Position numbers and translations under genes: made by a program. A DNA stretch of 64,000 nucleotides, taken from NCBI RefSeq assembly GCF_008831285.2, contig NC_045144.1, positions 14,125,858-14,189,857 on the forward strand, in the 5' to 3' direction. Below are positions 35,662-48,422 of this stretch, piece after piece (the stretch's first letter is position 1; every line of letters starts with the position of its first letter). The notes beneath the pieces are model-generated. The model saw nothing but the letters and a program-made list of their open reading frames with translations. It was not told where the DNA came from and searched no databases. Source of the stretch: Nymphaea colorata (lineage: Eukaryota > Streptophyta > Magnoliopsida > Nymphaeales > Nymphaeaceae).

Positions 35662-36265
35662 CTATACCTTGTTTGTATGAAATGTACTTCAAGTTATATT
35701 ATATGAGAAGTACCTACCATTTGGTGATTCTGCTGCTAAAAAATGTCTGCTCTAAGATATATTTGAGATTATTCAATTGGGAAATTGTCTTAACTTTACC
35801 TAGGAGCCGGTCTGAACATGTGCCATTAGATACATATTCTCCATCATGGAATATCTTTTTTTAGTAGAAGACATGCTCAATTTTGTAGTCTTTCTTCATA
35901 TTGAACCAAAAGTCCTCTGCTGGAAGAATCATTTACGAAAATACATATAATAAAATAGCTCTTCCCAAGATTGGCAGCTTCAAAATCTGGAAGACTGAGC
36001 AGATATTGCTTGATGTAGTGGGAGACTATTGACACCCTAGACCTCATTCAAACTTAACTCTTTTTCTAAGAAGCTGATTGAATGGCCTGTAGCCAATGGT
36101 AATATTGAGAATAAATCTTCTTGCATTTTGCCTTGTAGAGTATACTATTCCTTAAGGTTGGTTGGAGGTGGCATGTTCATAATGGTCTTTGGCCTTAGCT
36201 GGGTCACTTCAATACCCTTCTTACTAACCACATATTCAAGGAGTTTGTCTGACTCGATGCCAAAT
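35662..36265 (-). pseudogene. Repeat of the old Gypsy reverse transcriptase/RNase H flank
   Basis: Base-for-base copy of 19653-20253 apart from single-base indels, ending in the same CAAAT. It is host DNA flanking the young element. A second transposition would not bring this flank along, so it shows that the whole block was repeated by assembly or by a genomic duplication. Confidence 0.85.
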
Positions 36266-39200
36266 TGTTCGCACCCCACTCCTTTTCAAGGAGGTCGAAA
36301 TGCGAGTCAGCAAAATTCTTTTAAAATTTGGGTTTGAAAAATTTTCAAGAGAAAGGATCCGCTCGTCGGTAGGAGGTCCAACCATTCCTGCCGCCTTTAA
36401 CAGGGGTAATTTAGACAAGGACTAAGGATCATTTGGATCACATACGATTATTGATGTAAGTCCTATATGCTATGCATTGAGGTTTTGGATTCAAGAACTG
36501 AAATTCATTTTTTTGAATAAATGAATATGAATATTGGGGGTTTTCCGGAGTTGTTTAAAAACCTTTGTTTTGGTGTTATTTGAAACACATAATCTTGAGG
36601 ATTTTTAAAGATTTGGAATTGAGTTCTTTGTTGTGAACTCTAGATGATGATGATCATCTTATATAAAAATTGATGTTGAACTTTCTTTTGTCAAATCATG
36701 TGATTTGTAGAATTCATTCTTTTGAAGGAACATAGGTTCCAAATTGTTAGAAAACATGTTGTTTTTCAAATGCACTTTGGCCAAAAGATTATGAATGCAT
36801 TGCTTGTGTTTTCTTTTGAAGTTAAGTGAGGTTTACAAATTCTCATTGCAATATGACTTGGTCACTTTTTGCAACTTAAATTTGAATCACTTAATTTCTT
36901 GAGAATGTGCATGTGGTGCTATTGATTTTGAGTAAAAGTGAATGCATGAAACGAGAAGGGAAACTATATGGAACATTCATTCTTCTCTCTCTCATAATCC
37001 CTCAAGATTCATTCATATGAAACATACATTCTTCACTCCCTCATAATATCTCAAAGTCCGTATTGCACGTCATACAATCTATGCATGAAGATTGATTAAA
37101 ATGTAGGACTTTCTCTATATGTGCTCATTATATGATTAAGCACATGAATTAGAGATGTAGTTCATAAGCTTGAGGCTTGACATAAAATTATCAAATGGTG
37201 AAAATATATAAATGATGTCAAGTTAAATCTTTGAAATGGATGGGAGATGTGGAGGACATCCACTTTTGTCTCAAAATAGCTAAAAATCAGACATTGTGTT
37301 GATTTAAATAGCTGAAAATTGTCGACATTGATTCCAATAAATATGTTGTTTCTTAGATGGAAATGACAAGTCTTTCAAATAGATTCAAATTCCAGATTTG
37401 ATAGTAATGAGATCGTCAACTCTTTTGGATAATTCTAGGATAATTGGTATTTCAAATATGTAAACTTTGACATTCTTAAACCAATTCCTATGAAACATGA
37501 TCTGATTTCAACAACATACATACATCTTACGTATGGATTTGCTGAAATTAAGTAAAATGAAATGAAATGATTCATAGTCTTGCACTAGGAAAATCAATAA
37601 AAATGGCCCATTTCCTTAAAAACTGGTTTCAAAACATATTCCAACCTGATTTTAAGGGAGGAATGTAATTTTTAACAAGAAATCGGATACATATATGTAC
37701 ATATATGACAATGTATACATATACGTACCTACTTTCAAAATGGAATTTTATCAAGGGACCGCATGACTCATGAATCATATGATTCATGGCTGGGTTCTTT
37801 GATGTAGGAAGATTGAAAACTTGTTTCAAATCTTCCCTACTACCCTTGATTAATTAAATTGAAAGACATGAATCAAAATGACTGTGAATAAGAAAGAAAA
37901 TAAAACAATACTCAAGCTTATTCGTCATCATTTCGCCATGCAATGGTGGATCACATTCATAAAAACGTATCCATCCCTTATAGGCATTTTCATCATACGT
38001 GATGTAGCAAATCACTCTCTCACCGTGGGATTCTCTCATAGTAGGGAGTTCAAAATGGTATTAAGTTGATTCCTTTGAAAGGGACGTGGCCTTGGGGCCC
38101 ATTTCAAAATTTGATACTTGGGTTCATATTTAAGAAAAACCGACATATGCATGCATTATGCATTAACATGTACATTGAAGCGTAGGTTTCCCTTAGCTGG
38201 ACATCATTCCCAGCCGTAAGCAAATGAAAATAAACCCTCCCACGAATCGCTGAAATTAAAATAAATCAACAATAAGCTAAAGTAGAAGAGAAGTGAGTTA
38301 AGATCACCTACCTTGCGGTCGGTCTTGATGTTTGTCTTTCGTCTTCACTTGTTTTCTAACTCAAGCAATCCTAAGCAAAAATCCAACCGTGGATTCAAGC
38401 TTAGCAAAGCTAGAATAAGAAATAGCTTGCTTGCTAGAATTTGGAGTGGTAAAGAGAGCTTCTCACCACGAAAATCCTAAGTAAGGGTTCAATTAAGCAC
38501 CCTAACTTAGCAAAATCAATGGGGAAAATAGAAGAAAGTGAAGAAGAAAATGGGAGAAAAAGGGGAAGGGGGCTTGGACGAACCTCTTCTCTCTTCCTTG
38601 GCTTCTCCCTCCTAGCTCCTTGGCTGCAGCAATTTGATAGAATGCTCCAAAATTTCGTCCCCCCCCCCTTGGTGGCCAAGGGGAGGTTTATATAGAGGAG
38701 GAGGTGGGTTCAACCACCTTCTTAACTCACCTTGGGAACTTGCTTAAGACCTTGGGGACTTGTAAAATGAGTTAAATAGACTTTAAAGGCTCTAATTGAC
38801 CATTTCTCAGCCCATTTCCACGAGCTAGGTGGGCTGGGCTAGGTTTGGTCAACATGGGTTCAGACTTAGGTGACCATCTTGACCAAAATTTTGGACGAAA
38901 ATGCCCTTGCACAGGGTTTTGCATTTATTTTGTACTATTTATTTATTTTTTGTTTGAAATCGAGCTTGTAAGGTTAAAACCTAGTTACTAAGCTCCAAAT
39001 TCATTGAATTATGATAATCAATTTAAATTTTAATAAAATTTAAAAATTTTATCAAATTTGGTTCGAAAAGGGTATTTTCGTCCAAAACTTGATTGAAAAT
39101 GGATTTCAATTGAATCAAACTTTCACTTGAGAAATTCAATTTAAATTTGGTATTTGATTCATGCATTTGACAAATTAAAATGTCTATTTGCCTTTCATAA

Positions 39201-40068
39201 ACCAATTTAGGCTTTTTAATCTTAATTTGACCGCAGAAGGGCAAAATGTCCAAATTGATCAATTTCGACCAATTGACCAAAGTCAAAGCTCATTTGCGAG
39301 TAGTTTGACTTTATTTGAGGTAATTTGATAAATTGGGTCAAGAAAGCTCTTAATTGAGCTAAATTGTACTTTGACTGAGTTTAGTCAAAGTGGGTTTGGT
39401 TCGGTCAGAGTCTATTTTCGTCCATTAATTGGATCATGAGACAGACTTACTTTTTGGCCAAGCTGAGCTCATGTTGACTGAGCCTAGCCGGAATTGGCAC
39501 CACATTTGAGTGCACCCGGGTCAAACCTACTTGGATTAAGTAGGTTAGGTGAGTTTGACCAGTCTAGTAATTGCTTCATTGAAAATGATTTTTTTCTTTA
39601 AGGAGGACCTGGTTAAAGAAGAGAGAGAGACATAAATGTCTCTCTTTTCCTAGGTTTCTCCTTTATTTCTTCTTGAAAATGACTTTTCTTCAATTAATTT
39701 GAGAGAAATTATTTATTTATTATTTTTTGACATGGAGGGGGCATGGCCCCTGGGGGGGCTCTTGACCACACGGGCTAGGTGGGGCCCACACGTGGTCCCA
39801 CGTAGCATTTTAGACTGAATTAGATCCAATTCTTGGATCTAAGTCGAAATTTGCATTTTGCAATTGGATTTAGATTTCAAATGACATTTACAATTGAATT
39901 TGGACTCGTAATCCTGCATTGGGATTTGTGTATCGGGTTAAATTCACGATTTGAATCTAATTGTTCTTTAGATTCGAAATTGGCTTTGAAATTGCAAATT
40001 TTCACAATTCTTTTGTGAAATTTTCACATTGCTTCAATTTTGATGTGGAAAAATTTGGGGTGTTAACA
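36266..40068 (-). repeat. Young element, 3' LTR (second assembly copy), 3.80 kb
   Basis: Matches 20254-24080 throughout, including the block of about 570 bp absent from 49349-52602. Differences are short indels, mostly in homopolymers, concentrated in the first kilobase after the gap. Confidence 0.9.
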
Positions 40069-40081
40069 GATGCCCCTCTTT

Positions 40082-41156
40082 GCTGTTAAGCAAATTGAAT
40101 AATTTGCTTAATAGCAAATATTCACGCACCAAATTTTGCAAATAGTTTGGAAAATCCATTTTTCAAATGATGTTGAACCATCCTCACTCGAGGGAAAATG
40201 CTAGGCATAGACCTGAAATAAGAAGATTTTTCTCCATCTCATTGGAGACTTTGCAGAGGAATTAATGTTGGTTGAAAAATTTTGTAATTATGAAAGTTTT
40301 TGCATTTAATGCTTAGAGAAATTTACCCTCGATGCCTTCTAAACCATTGGCAAGTGCTTTTTCTCTCCTTTTACTTAGTTTTTCACATACTCGGATTTCC
40401 ACCGCTTTGGCGGTTTTGTGTAGTTTGCTTTGTGTAATATCAAGTCTATCGGGCTTTCTTTTGAACCCTTGTAACAAGCTTTGGGCCGGTAACTCCTAGA
40501 CCAGTTGGCCTCAGGGTACCAAATGTAAAACACTCCCCGAGCTTACTTGCTCGAATTCAGAAGGCTTTAGGAGACTTAATATAAGCAAAATGTTCATGGA
40601 TTGCTTTTTAGCTTCACGGCGTAAGCATAGGTCATATGCCCACCCGCGCCTGCTGAGCTTTGAACCAGAGGAACAACTACACTCACCCCGAGCTCATTGC
40701 TCAACTCATTTCGCTTGATAGCTTTTCTAGCATCTTGCCAAGGTCTTTTAGGTGACAAGACTTTTCTTATGGCATCTCATGCTAGACCTTTACAAATGCC
40801 GATTGTCGGGACCAACATTAATTACTATACATTAGTCCCTCAATGTCTGTGAAATTTCTTGCCTATTTCAAGACGATGCCCTTGCAATTGTCCTCAAGAC
40901 ATGGGTTGAGTTTGAAAATTTTGATGCATTTTTGAAACTTTTCCCTAAGGGATACCATGCCCCTTAGTTGGTTTGAAAATTGTTACAAACGTGCTTATCA
41001 AAGCACAACTATTTGAATTTTTTTTTTTTTTGAATTGCAAATTCAAGTATAGAATTTTTTGAGATGCAAAGCATTAATTGGATCGGGGATTTCAACCCCA
41101 TCGGCATCAATCAGTCGATAAGAATTGTGAGGTAGAACCTCTTTGACAACATATGG
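40082..41156 (-). other. 3' noncoding internal region, young element (second copy)
   Basis: Same as 24094-25172 with a few homopolymer differences, such as the length of the T run near 41020. The polypurine tract is at 40069-40081. No separate gene content. Confidence 0.6.
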
Positions 41157-42865
41157 TCATTCCCAGTTCGGCGCCCATTTTCCTTTGGGTCTACTCCTGA
41201 GTGGAACTATGGATCTTAAAACAAGATCATTTACCTGAAATTTTCTTTCAATGACTGATTTGGCATAATGTCGGGCGACTCTCTTACGATAGACTTCGGC
41301 ATGCTCTGCCGCTTGTAGTCTTTTCTCGTCTAAGAGGTCTAATTGAGCAAGTCTCTTTTTTTGATATTTGCTAATTGGGAGTTCAATGAGAGCAGCAAAT
41401 TTCATTGCTGGTTTTTGGACATGTAATGGAAGGACAATTTCCGTTCCATATACTAATTCTGCTGGTGTAGCATTGGTGGGTGTCCGAATTGTAGTTCGAT
41501 ACGCCCAAAGTGCATTGTGCATTTTCTCGTGCCAATCTCGGCCTGTTTCAACAATCCTTTCTAAGACACGAATCAAAATCTTGTTGGTTGCTTCTGCCTG
41601 ACCATTACCTTGAGGGTAATATGGGGCAGAAAAGTGATGTTGTATTTTGTGTTTGTGACAAAGATTGCGCATTTTCTCATTTTTGAAATGAGTACCGTTA
41701 TCAGAAACGATATCATGCGGGATGCCAAATCTACACAAAAGATTTTGTGAATGAAGGACACTACGTGTTGTCCTTCGACTGTTTTTAAAGTGATCGCTTC
41801 CACCCATTTGGTGAAGTAATCTGTAGCTGCAAGAAAATACCTGTGTCCATTTGAGGCAGGTGGATTGATTGGACCGACTACGTCGAAGGCCCACATGGAG
41901 AATGGCCATGGTGAGCTAACCGAATGAAGGTACGCTATTGGAGCATGAATTGATGGTGCATGCAACTGACATTTGATGCATTTCTTGACAAATTGGTGAC
42001 AGTCTCTTTGCATTGTGGGCCAATAGTACCCTGCTCTGACTATCTGCTTGACGAGGGTTTGATACCCTACATGTCCCCCACAAATTCCTTCATGGGCTTC
42101 TTGAATGACTTCTAGTGCCTCATTTGCATCGAGACATCTAGCATATTCTGTGTTGAATCCTCTTCTGTATAGGATGTCGGCTAGAATGAAATATCTTAAA
42201 GACATGTGTCTCAAAACTCTTTGCTCTTTTCGAGACATTTCTGGTGGAAGTGTTCCAGTTTGGAGAAAATCCTTGATGTTCTGATACCATGGTGTTTCTC
42301 TACTTTCTGCTTGCAACACATGTTCTGGTATGACAAAAGATGGTTGCTCGAGTCTTCCAACTTCAAAAGATCTGATAGATTCTCCAGGTTTGAAGGCAAT
42401 GGTAGAGCCTAAACTGGCTAAACCGTCTGCTATTGGGTTAAATTCTCTTTTGACATGTAAGAGTTGACATTCCTCGAACTGTCTTAAGAGGGAAGCAGAT
42501 AACTCTTGATATGAGATCAATTTTTGATCTTTGACTTGCCAATCTCCATTGACCTGACTGACAGCTAAGAGAGAATCTCCAAAAATGCGAACTCTCTGCA
42601 CTTTAAATTTGAGCAACATTTTGAGTCCTTGGATTAGGGCCTCGTACTCTGCCATATTATGCGTGCAGGAAAAATTCAATTTGAGAGAGTAAGGAATCAT
42701 TTCCCTTTCTGGTGTAATGAAAAGTATCCCAATGCCTGCCCCAGCTGTGCTCTTAGATCCATCAAAGTACATCACCCAAATCGGCTCTGGTTCAGTTGTC
42801 AGGATTTGCTCATCAGGAAAATCATCATTTGTTCTAGTTTCTTCATATAGAGGAAAATCTGCCAA
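41157..42865 (-). pseudogene. Pol: second RNase H plus integrase (second copy, frameshifted)
   Basis: Same as 25173-26882 except that one T is missing from a T run near 41744, which splits it into 42865-41573 and 41909-41157. The catalytic residues of both domains are present. The break lies in a homopolymer and is absent from the first copy, so it is probably a sequence error. Confidence 0.85.
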
Positions 42866-42901
42866 TTGGTCTGCAATGGCTTGCCCCTTGATTGATTTTT
42901 G

Positions 42902-44475
42902 TTACACATATTCCAAATCATATTGCATCAGCAAAACCTGCCACTTTGCTATCCTTCCATTCAGAAATGGTTGTTCGAGGATATATTTGAGTGGATTAAG
43001 TTTGGATAAAATTTTAACTTCACAAGCCAATAGATAATGCCTTAATTTTTGACACATCCACACCAAGGCTAAGCAAGTTTTTTCCATGTGCGAGTAGTTC
43101 TTTTCATACTGCACAAATGTCTTACTGATGTAATAAATGGCATGTTCTATTCGACATCCTTCTTCATATTGAGCCAGAAATCCACCACAGGCTGAATCGT
43201 TAATTGTGATGTAAAGGAGTAGAGGTTTCCCCAAAATTGGAGCTTTTAAAATTGGTGGGCAAAGGAGATACTTCTTGATCTTTTCGAATGAGGCTTGACA
43301 TTCATGCCCCCATTCAAATTTGACTCCTTTTCGCAGTAAATGGTTGAAGGGTTCGCACCTCATGGCAAGATTAGATATAAATCTTCTGATTGACTGAATT
43401 CTGCCTTGCAAGCTGCGTAGCTCCTTAAGATTTGTTGGGGGTGACATTTCGATGATCGCCTTTGCTTTGGATGGATCCATCTCGATTCCCTTTTTGCTGA
43501 CCATAAATCCCAAAAGCTTACCGGATTCCACACCAAATACACATTTTTGTGGATTCAATCTAAGTTTGTATTGTAAGAGTCTATCAAAAACTTGAGAGAG
43601 AATGTTGATGTGATTCTCCCTTGTTTTTGACTTAATTAGTAGATCATCTACATATGCATCCATGATTTGATGCATTTGGTCATGAAAAATAGCTGCCATA
43701 GCCCTTTGATATGTTGCACCAGCGTTCTTCAAACCAAATGGCATTACTGTATAGCAGAAGATACCCCATGGGGTTGTAAATGATGTTTTGGCTTGATCTT
43801 GAGCTGCCAACTTAATTTGGTTATAACCAGAATATCCATCCATAAAGGAGAACATAGCGTGACCTGCAGTACTGTCTACCCACAAGTCAATGTTTGGAAG
43901 TGGGTAGTCATCCTTTGGTGTAGCCTTATTCAAATCTCTGAAATCGATGCAGAGCCGAATTTTGCCATTTTTCTTTGGGACTGCCACAATGTTTGCTAAC
44001 CATTCAGGATAGTCGATTGTTCGGATGAACCCTGCCTTTAGTAGGTTTCTAGGCCTTCCTTAACTTGCCCCTCAAGACGAGGGTCTAGTTTCCTCAACTT
44101 TTGTTTGATTGGTTTGCATTCTGGTTTCAATGGTAGTCGATGCTCGACTAATTTTGTATCAAGTCCTGGCATGTCCTCATAAGTCCACGCAAAGGCTTCT
44201 TGATGCTTTTTGAGGAAGTCTATCAACTCTTTTCTTTCTTCTACTGAGAGACTTGTTTCAATTTGCAAAATCTTTAGACTCTCTTCCGTGCCAATGTTAA
44301 TTTTCTCAATCGGATCATTAATCAGAGGTGACGGTTGATCTTGCTTTCTCATTTGGATGAACTCTGGACATTCGGCCTTAGTGAGTTCTGGATTTATCTC
44401 CTTAAAAGCTTTTGATGTTTGATCCTCAAATGTCATCCTAAAGATTGTAAAGAAGTTAGATGAAATTTGAGACAT
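42902..44475 (-). pseudogene. Pol: reverse transcriptase plus first RNase H (second copy, frameshifted)
   Basis: Same as 26919-28370 with one T missing near 44047, which divides it into an N-terminal part (44038-44475) and the catalytic part (42902-43987). The N-terminal part here opens at 44475, upstream of the first copy's frame, and shows what the pol N-terminus looks like: an acidic linker with MTFEDQ and then the conserved approach to reverse transcriptase. The in-frame TAA before the second RNase H is also present here, so that stop is real. Confidence 0.85.
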
Positions 44476-44594
44476 TGTATATGGAAGTAATTTGCATTTG
44501 TCATTGTATTTTTGAAGGTATTACAAAATGAAGACACTTGGTCTATTTGAGTACAATGACGACAAAATGACAAAATGATGGCGGATTTGTTGAT

Positions 44595-45572
44595 TCAAAT
44601 TGATGGTGAACATCCACCTATGGTATTGCTCTTGACGAAAGGTACTGGCTTGAATTCTTCCTCAACATCCACTTTTTCATAGCTTTGGCACCCCAAGGCT
44701 TGAGTGCCTCGTTGTCCTGTCAAGGTAATTGGTTCCAAGTTTCCATTTTCATGTTTGCCAAGGCCAGTAAATGACTGGTAGCCATGGCGTATGAGTAAAT
44801 CCAATCATTTCTCATTCTGGCAGAATTTCTTGAACAACGGATGACTTTTGTAACTTGTTTCAAGTTTGGTACCCTTTTTCACCCATACCTGTTTCTTTGG
44901 TTTCTGAATGGCCAATCTGCTAAGACTTTGAGATATTTCTTCCTCTTTGCAGACTCGAATACTAGGTACCTCAATTGTATATGTTGGTACCGGAATCATT
45001 GGGTACAAGCCGACTTTTTCTATCCTCTGCATAGATGGTTATAGAATTCCCGTTGTGAGTCCATTTGACACATTGATGTAGAGTGGAGGGAACTGCATTG
45101 GTAGCATGGATCCATGGCCTGCCAAGCAACAAGTTGAAGGAGGGTTCTATATCCACCACATGAAATAAAACCCGATGATACGTCTCAGAAATATTCAAAT
45201 CCAGACATATGCATCCTAGGCATGGTTGTCCTGTCCCGTCATATCCATGGATGAAAATTGTGGATGGAGTATAGTCGGCCTGTCTTATGCCCAACTCACA
45301 AGCTGTTTGTTGTGGACAGATGTTCAGGCTTGCTCCACCATCAATTAAAACGTGGGAGACTCTGGTGCCCCTTGTCTCTATCACTATGTGCAAGGCGTCA
45401 TTGTGCGATGCACCTCCAGTTGGTAGATCTTTATCAGAGAATATGATCGGACTATTTTCACATAGTTCAAAAGCCCATTCATTCCCCTGTTAGGGCTAAA
45501 CCCTCCCTTCTTGACTTCAGGTAAGGGGTCCAATTCATTGAAAATGGATTCCAATGGTTCAGGGTCGCACAC
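44595..45572 (-). pseudogene. Protease and G-patch-like tail (second copy, frameshifted)
   Basis: Covers 45572-45384, 45393-44971, 45032-44805 and 44804-44595 in alternating frames. Two one-base changes (an extra T near 45017 and a missing C near 45487) break what is a single frame in the first copy. IDGGAS and LLLGRPW are intact. The TGA before the G-patch-like segment is shared by both copies. Confidence 0.8.
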
Positions 45573-45746
45573 TTGTGACTTCTGATCAATCTCTGTCAGA
45601 TGGTCTTGTTTAACCAGTCCGATTTGTGCATTGATGGATCATTTATCATGTTTGAAAAGCAATCCAAAGAAATCCAGGGACGCTGTATCTCTTTTGTTTG
45701 TCACCATAATTTGACGACCTGTTGAAAATCTGACCATCGAAACTAT

Positions 45747-47162
45747 TCATTTGCCATGTTTAGGAAAAGGATTCTTGAGAATGTCCGGCTGTTCACTGAC
45801 CTCTTTGATTATTTCTTTGTCAACTGCATCTTGCACAATATTTTTAAGTACAAGACAGTCTTCTGTATCATGTCCTGGAGCGCGATGAAATTTGCAGAAT
45901 TGCTCTTTGTTTTTCCCCATCATTGGTGGGGGGTTAGAGACTTTTGGGAGGAACAGAGTACCTCTTTCGATTAGCATATGCATGACCTCTTCATAACTTT
46001 GTTGTAATGGGGTGAATTTTCTATCGTACCTCCATCCAGGATGTTTGTTTTTTGTGCCACTACTACTGCCACTAGCTCTGTCCATTACCCCTTTATTCTT
46101 GGGATATTCGGACTTTTCTTTCTTGAAGGCTGTAGCGTTGGCCACGATATTGGCTGGAGCATTCTGACTTCTGCTATTCTTCTTTGTATCTTCCCTTACT
46201 TTTACCGGGATGACAGCATCAAAAGCTCCATTCTCAATTCCTGCTTCAATGCATTCTGCCCTCTCAGTGAGATCGATGAAAGACTTGATTGGAGCATTGG
46301 AAATGAGGCTCCTTAATGGTTGTGTCAAATTGTTTATGATCAATCCCAGTGCATGGGATTGAGAGATTGGGTCTCTCATCTTGTTGCAAGAAGACCTCCA
46401 CCTTTGAATAAAATCTCTCACCTTTTCACCTGGCCTCTGTTTTAGATAACATAATGTGGTGATCGTTGGTGCAGTTTCAACGTTTTGAATGAACCTTTCG
46501 ATGAAAAGGTTGATTAACATGTCAAAATTTTTCAATTCCACTGGGTTGATGTGTTCCCGATACCATTGAGCTGCAATTCCTTCTAGGCTTTTAGGAAAAC
46601 ATCGAAAGAGGGCCCTATGATTGTGGCGAAATTTGTAGCATTCAGCAAAGAACATGGCCAAATGTGCCTTTGGGTCTCCATGGCCATCAAATTTGATAAA
46701 TTTCTTGGGCAAGTTTTTTATGTGTTTGTCATTTTCGAAGCTTTCGTAGAAATCTTCGCAAGTGAAATTCCTCTTGTTCTTGCCTTTAAGTTGTACTGCA
46801 TTTAACTTCTTTTCAACTTCCTGGATTTTTGTTTTCCAGGATTCTCCCTTCTTCTTTTTCTTGGGAGTTTTCGGTTCTTCCTCACTACTAGATTCTGTTG
46901 TAGCGTCTTCAGAAGAGTCTGAACTGCTTAATGAGTACTTTCTTGTTTTCTTCCCTTTCTTTTTGGCTTTTTCTGCCTGTGCTTGTTCTTCATTGAACAT
47001 GATCATGTATTTCCGGAATCTTCTGTATTCCTCAAATTCCAGGTCATTTATTTCCAGCTGGGGAGGTGTTTCTGAGGAGGATTCTTCTCCCCTGTCTCCT
47101 ATAAAAGGTTGATCAAGCTCCATTTCACTCCTTCTCCTGCTTTGGCTTCTGGTTTCAACCAT
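45747..47162 (-). CDS. Gag (second copy, intact)
   Basis: 471 codons if started at MVETRSQSRRR; the open frame itself extends 39 codons upstream to 47279 without gag-like features. An Arg/Ser-rich start is followed by an acidic and Lys-rich segment (KKKKKGESWKTK), then the capsid core with FDGHGDPKAHLAMFF, AQWYREHINP and LIERFIQNVETAP (the Ty3-type gag pattern), then QRPGEKVRDFIQRW. The C-terminus has CKFHRAPGHDTEDC, a zinc-knuckle-like nucleic-acid-binding motif usual for Tat-type elements. Gag forms the virus-like particle. The stop is TGA, and the protease frame starts about 140 bp further left. Confidence 0.9.
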   Translation of the reverse strand: MVETRSQSRRRSEMELDQPFIGDRGEESSSETPPQLEINDLEFEEYRRFRKYMIMFNEEQAQAEKAKKKGKKTRKYSLSSSDSSEDATTESSSEEEPKTPKKKKKGESWKTKIQEVEKKLNAVQLKGKNKRNFTCEDFYESFENDKHIKNLPKKFIKFDGHGDPKAHLAMFFAECYKFRHNHRALFRCFPKSLEGIAAQWYREHINPVELKNFDMLINLFIERFIQNVETAPTITTLCYLKQRPGEKVRDFIQRWRSSCNKMRDPISQSHALGLIINNLTQPLRSLISNAPIKSFIDLTERAECIEAGIENGAFDAVIPVKVREDTKKNSRSQNAPANIVANATAFKKEKSEYPKNKGVMDRASGSSSGTKNKHPGWRYDRKFTPLQQSYEEVMHMLIERGTLFLPKVSNPPPMMGKNKEQFCKFHRAPGHDTEDCLVLKNIVQDAVDKEIIKEVSEQPDILKNPFPKHGK

Positions 47163-47345
47163 AAAGCAGATGTTCACCTTGCAAGAAGAAAAATTGAAAA
47201 TGTTAGGATGTGAATTGATGAGAGATGACAAATTTTGATTACATATTAAAAGAAAGATGAGAATGACAAAACTTGACAAAGTTTAACATAACTTGACAAA
47301 ACTTAACAAATTTTGGCTTAATGACAATGAACTAGACATGACAAT

Positions 47346-48422
47346 CTAGGATAGAAGGATAGATGGGCGGACTTCATCCCACCATTTTTCATATTTGGGA
47401 CCCATTCCTGGACCAAGGACAAGATACAAGTGAGCAAATGATTCCCAACGTTGCTGGGCATAGGTGTATATCCCGGACCACTCTTCAGTGTCTAGTTCAC
47501 ACTCCACAATGGCTCCTTCCAACTCAATTGGATATGCCTTCCTCTGACGCAGTGAGAATTGCCTGAGGCAACGCTCTGGATGATATTCAATTATGAAAAA
47601 CGGTCCCAATAGAAGACTTCCTCTGACTGGGTTGTAAGTGTATCTTGACTTGATGACCTCTCGATCAAAGAAGTCCCAAATGATGGTGGAGTCATCAACT
47701 TCCTCCATCTTTCTGCGGTAGTGCTCCATACTGGATAACTGACCGTCTGTGTTTTGAAAATGATATGATTGTGGCCCCACATGTTTGTAGAACCATGCTT
47801 GTAGTGCAAAGACACATCCTTCTATCGAGTCTGCATCTCCAATTGAAAATTTGGCTAACCCTCTGTAAAGGAATGCCAAGGCTGCCATTGCTATGGAAAT
47901 GTGACGGACTTTGACATGCCCCCATTTTCTGAAGAGGCGAGCTATGCGAAAATCCATTATGTGTTCTTCATTATTGAAGAAGATAAGACCCACGGTACAA
48001 GTCACCATGGAGTTTTTGTACTTGTCTGCAACACTTCTTGGTAGTGACGCAGGGTTGACAAATTGGGAGTATATTTCACCAAGCTCTTGTAGTTGAAGAT
48101 ATTGATGTCCATCTTTCTCTAGAAAATGCCAACTCCTTTTCCCTGTGAGTTTACGAATCACTTCTAGAGTTTTGACTTGACCTTGGTTTACAAGGAACTG
48201 GTCTTCAATTGGACCTCTTGGGTCACCTTTTGGTTCTGGCAAACCCATAATGTTGGAGAACTCATCAAGAGTGATTGTCATTTCACCCCATGGAAACCAG
48301 AATGTGTTGGTCCTTGGGTTCCATCTTTCAGCAATTGCATGGATTAGATTGCCATTGATAGGTTGTATGGCAAGACTGACTGCTTCTTCAAGACCGCAAT
48401 CCTCTAAGTGATCCAGGAACAT
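47346..48422 (-). CDS. Plant mobile domain (PMD) ORF upstream of gag (second copy, intact)
   Basis: 358 codons, same start as the first copy and complete to KYEKWWDEVRPS before the stop. It is open along its whole length, while other parts of the element carry shared nonsense codons. The stop is 184 bp upstream of the gag start. PMD domains are known from nuclear host proteins and from plant transposons. I see no catalytic motif or membrane segment, and no clear nuclear localisation signal. A plausible role is in counteracting or redirecting silencing, but this is inference. Confidence 0.85.
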   Translation of the reverse strand: MFLDHLEDCGLEEAVSLAIQPINGNLIHAIAERWNPRTNTFWFPWGEMTITLDEFSNIMGLPEPKGDPRGPIEDQFLVNQGQVKTLEVIRKLTGKRSWHFLEKDGHQYLQLQELGEIYSQFVNPASLPRSVADKYKNSMVTCTVGLIFFNNEEHIMDFRIARLFRKWGHVKVRHISIAMAALAFLYRGLAKFSIGDADSIEGCVFALQAWFYKHVGPQSYHFQNTDGQLSSMEHYRRKMEEVDDSTIIWDFFDREVIKSRYTYNPVRGSLLLGPFFIIEYHPERCLRQFSLRQRKAYPIELEGAIVECELDTEEWSGIYTYAQQRWESFAHLYLVLGPGMGPKYEKWWDEVRPSILLS

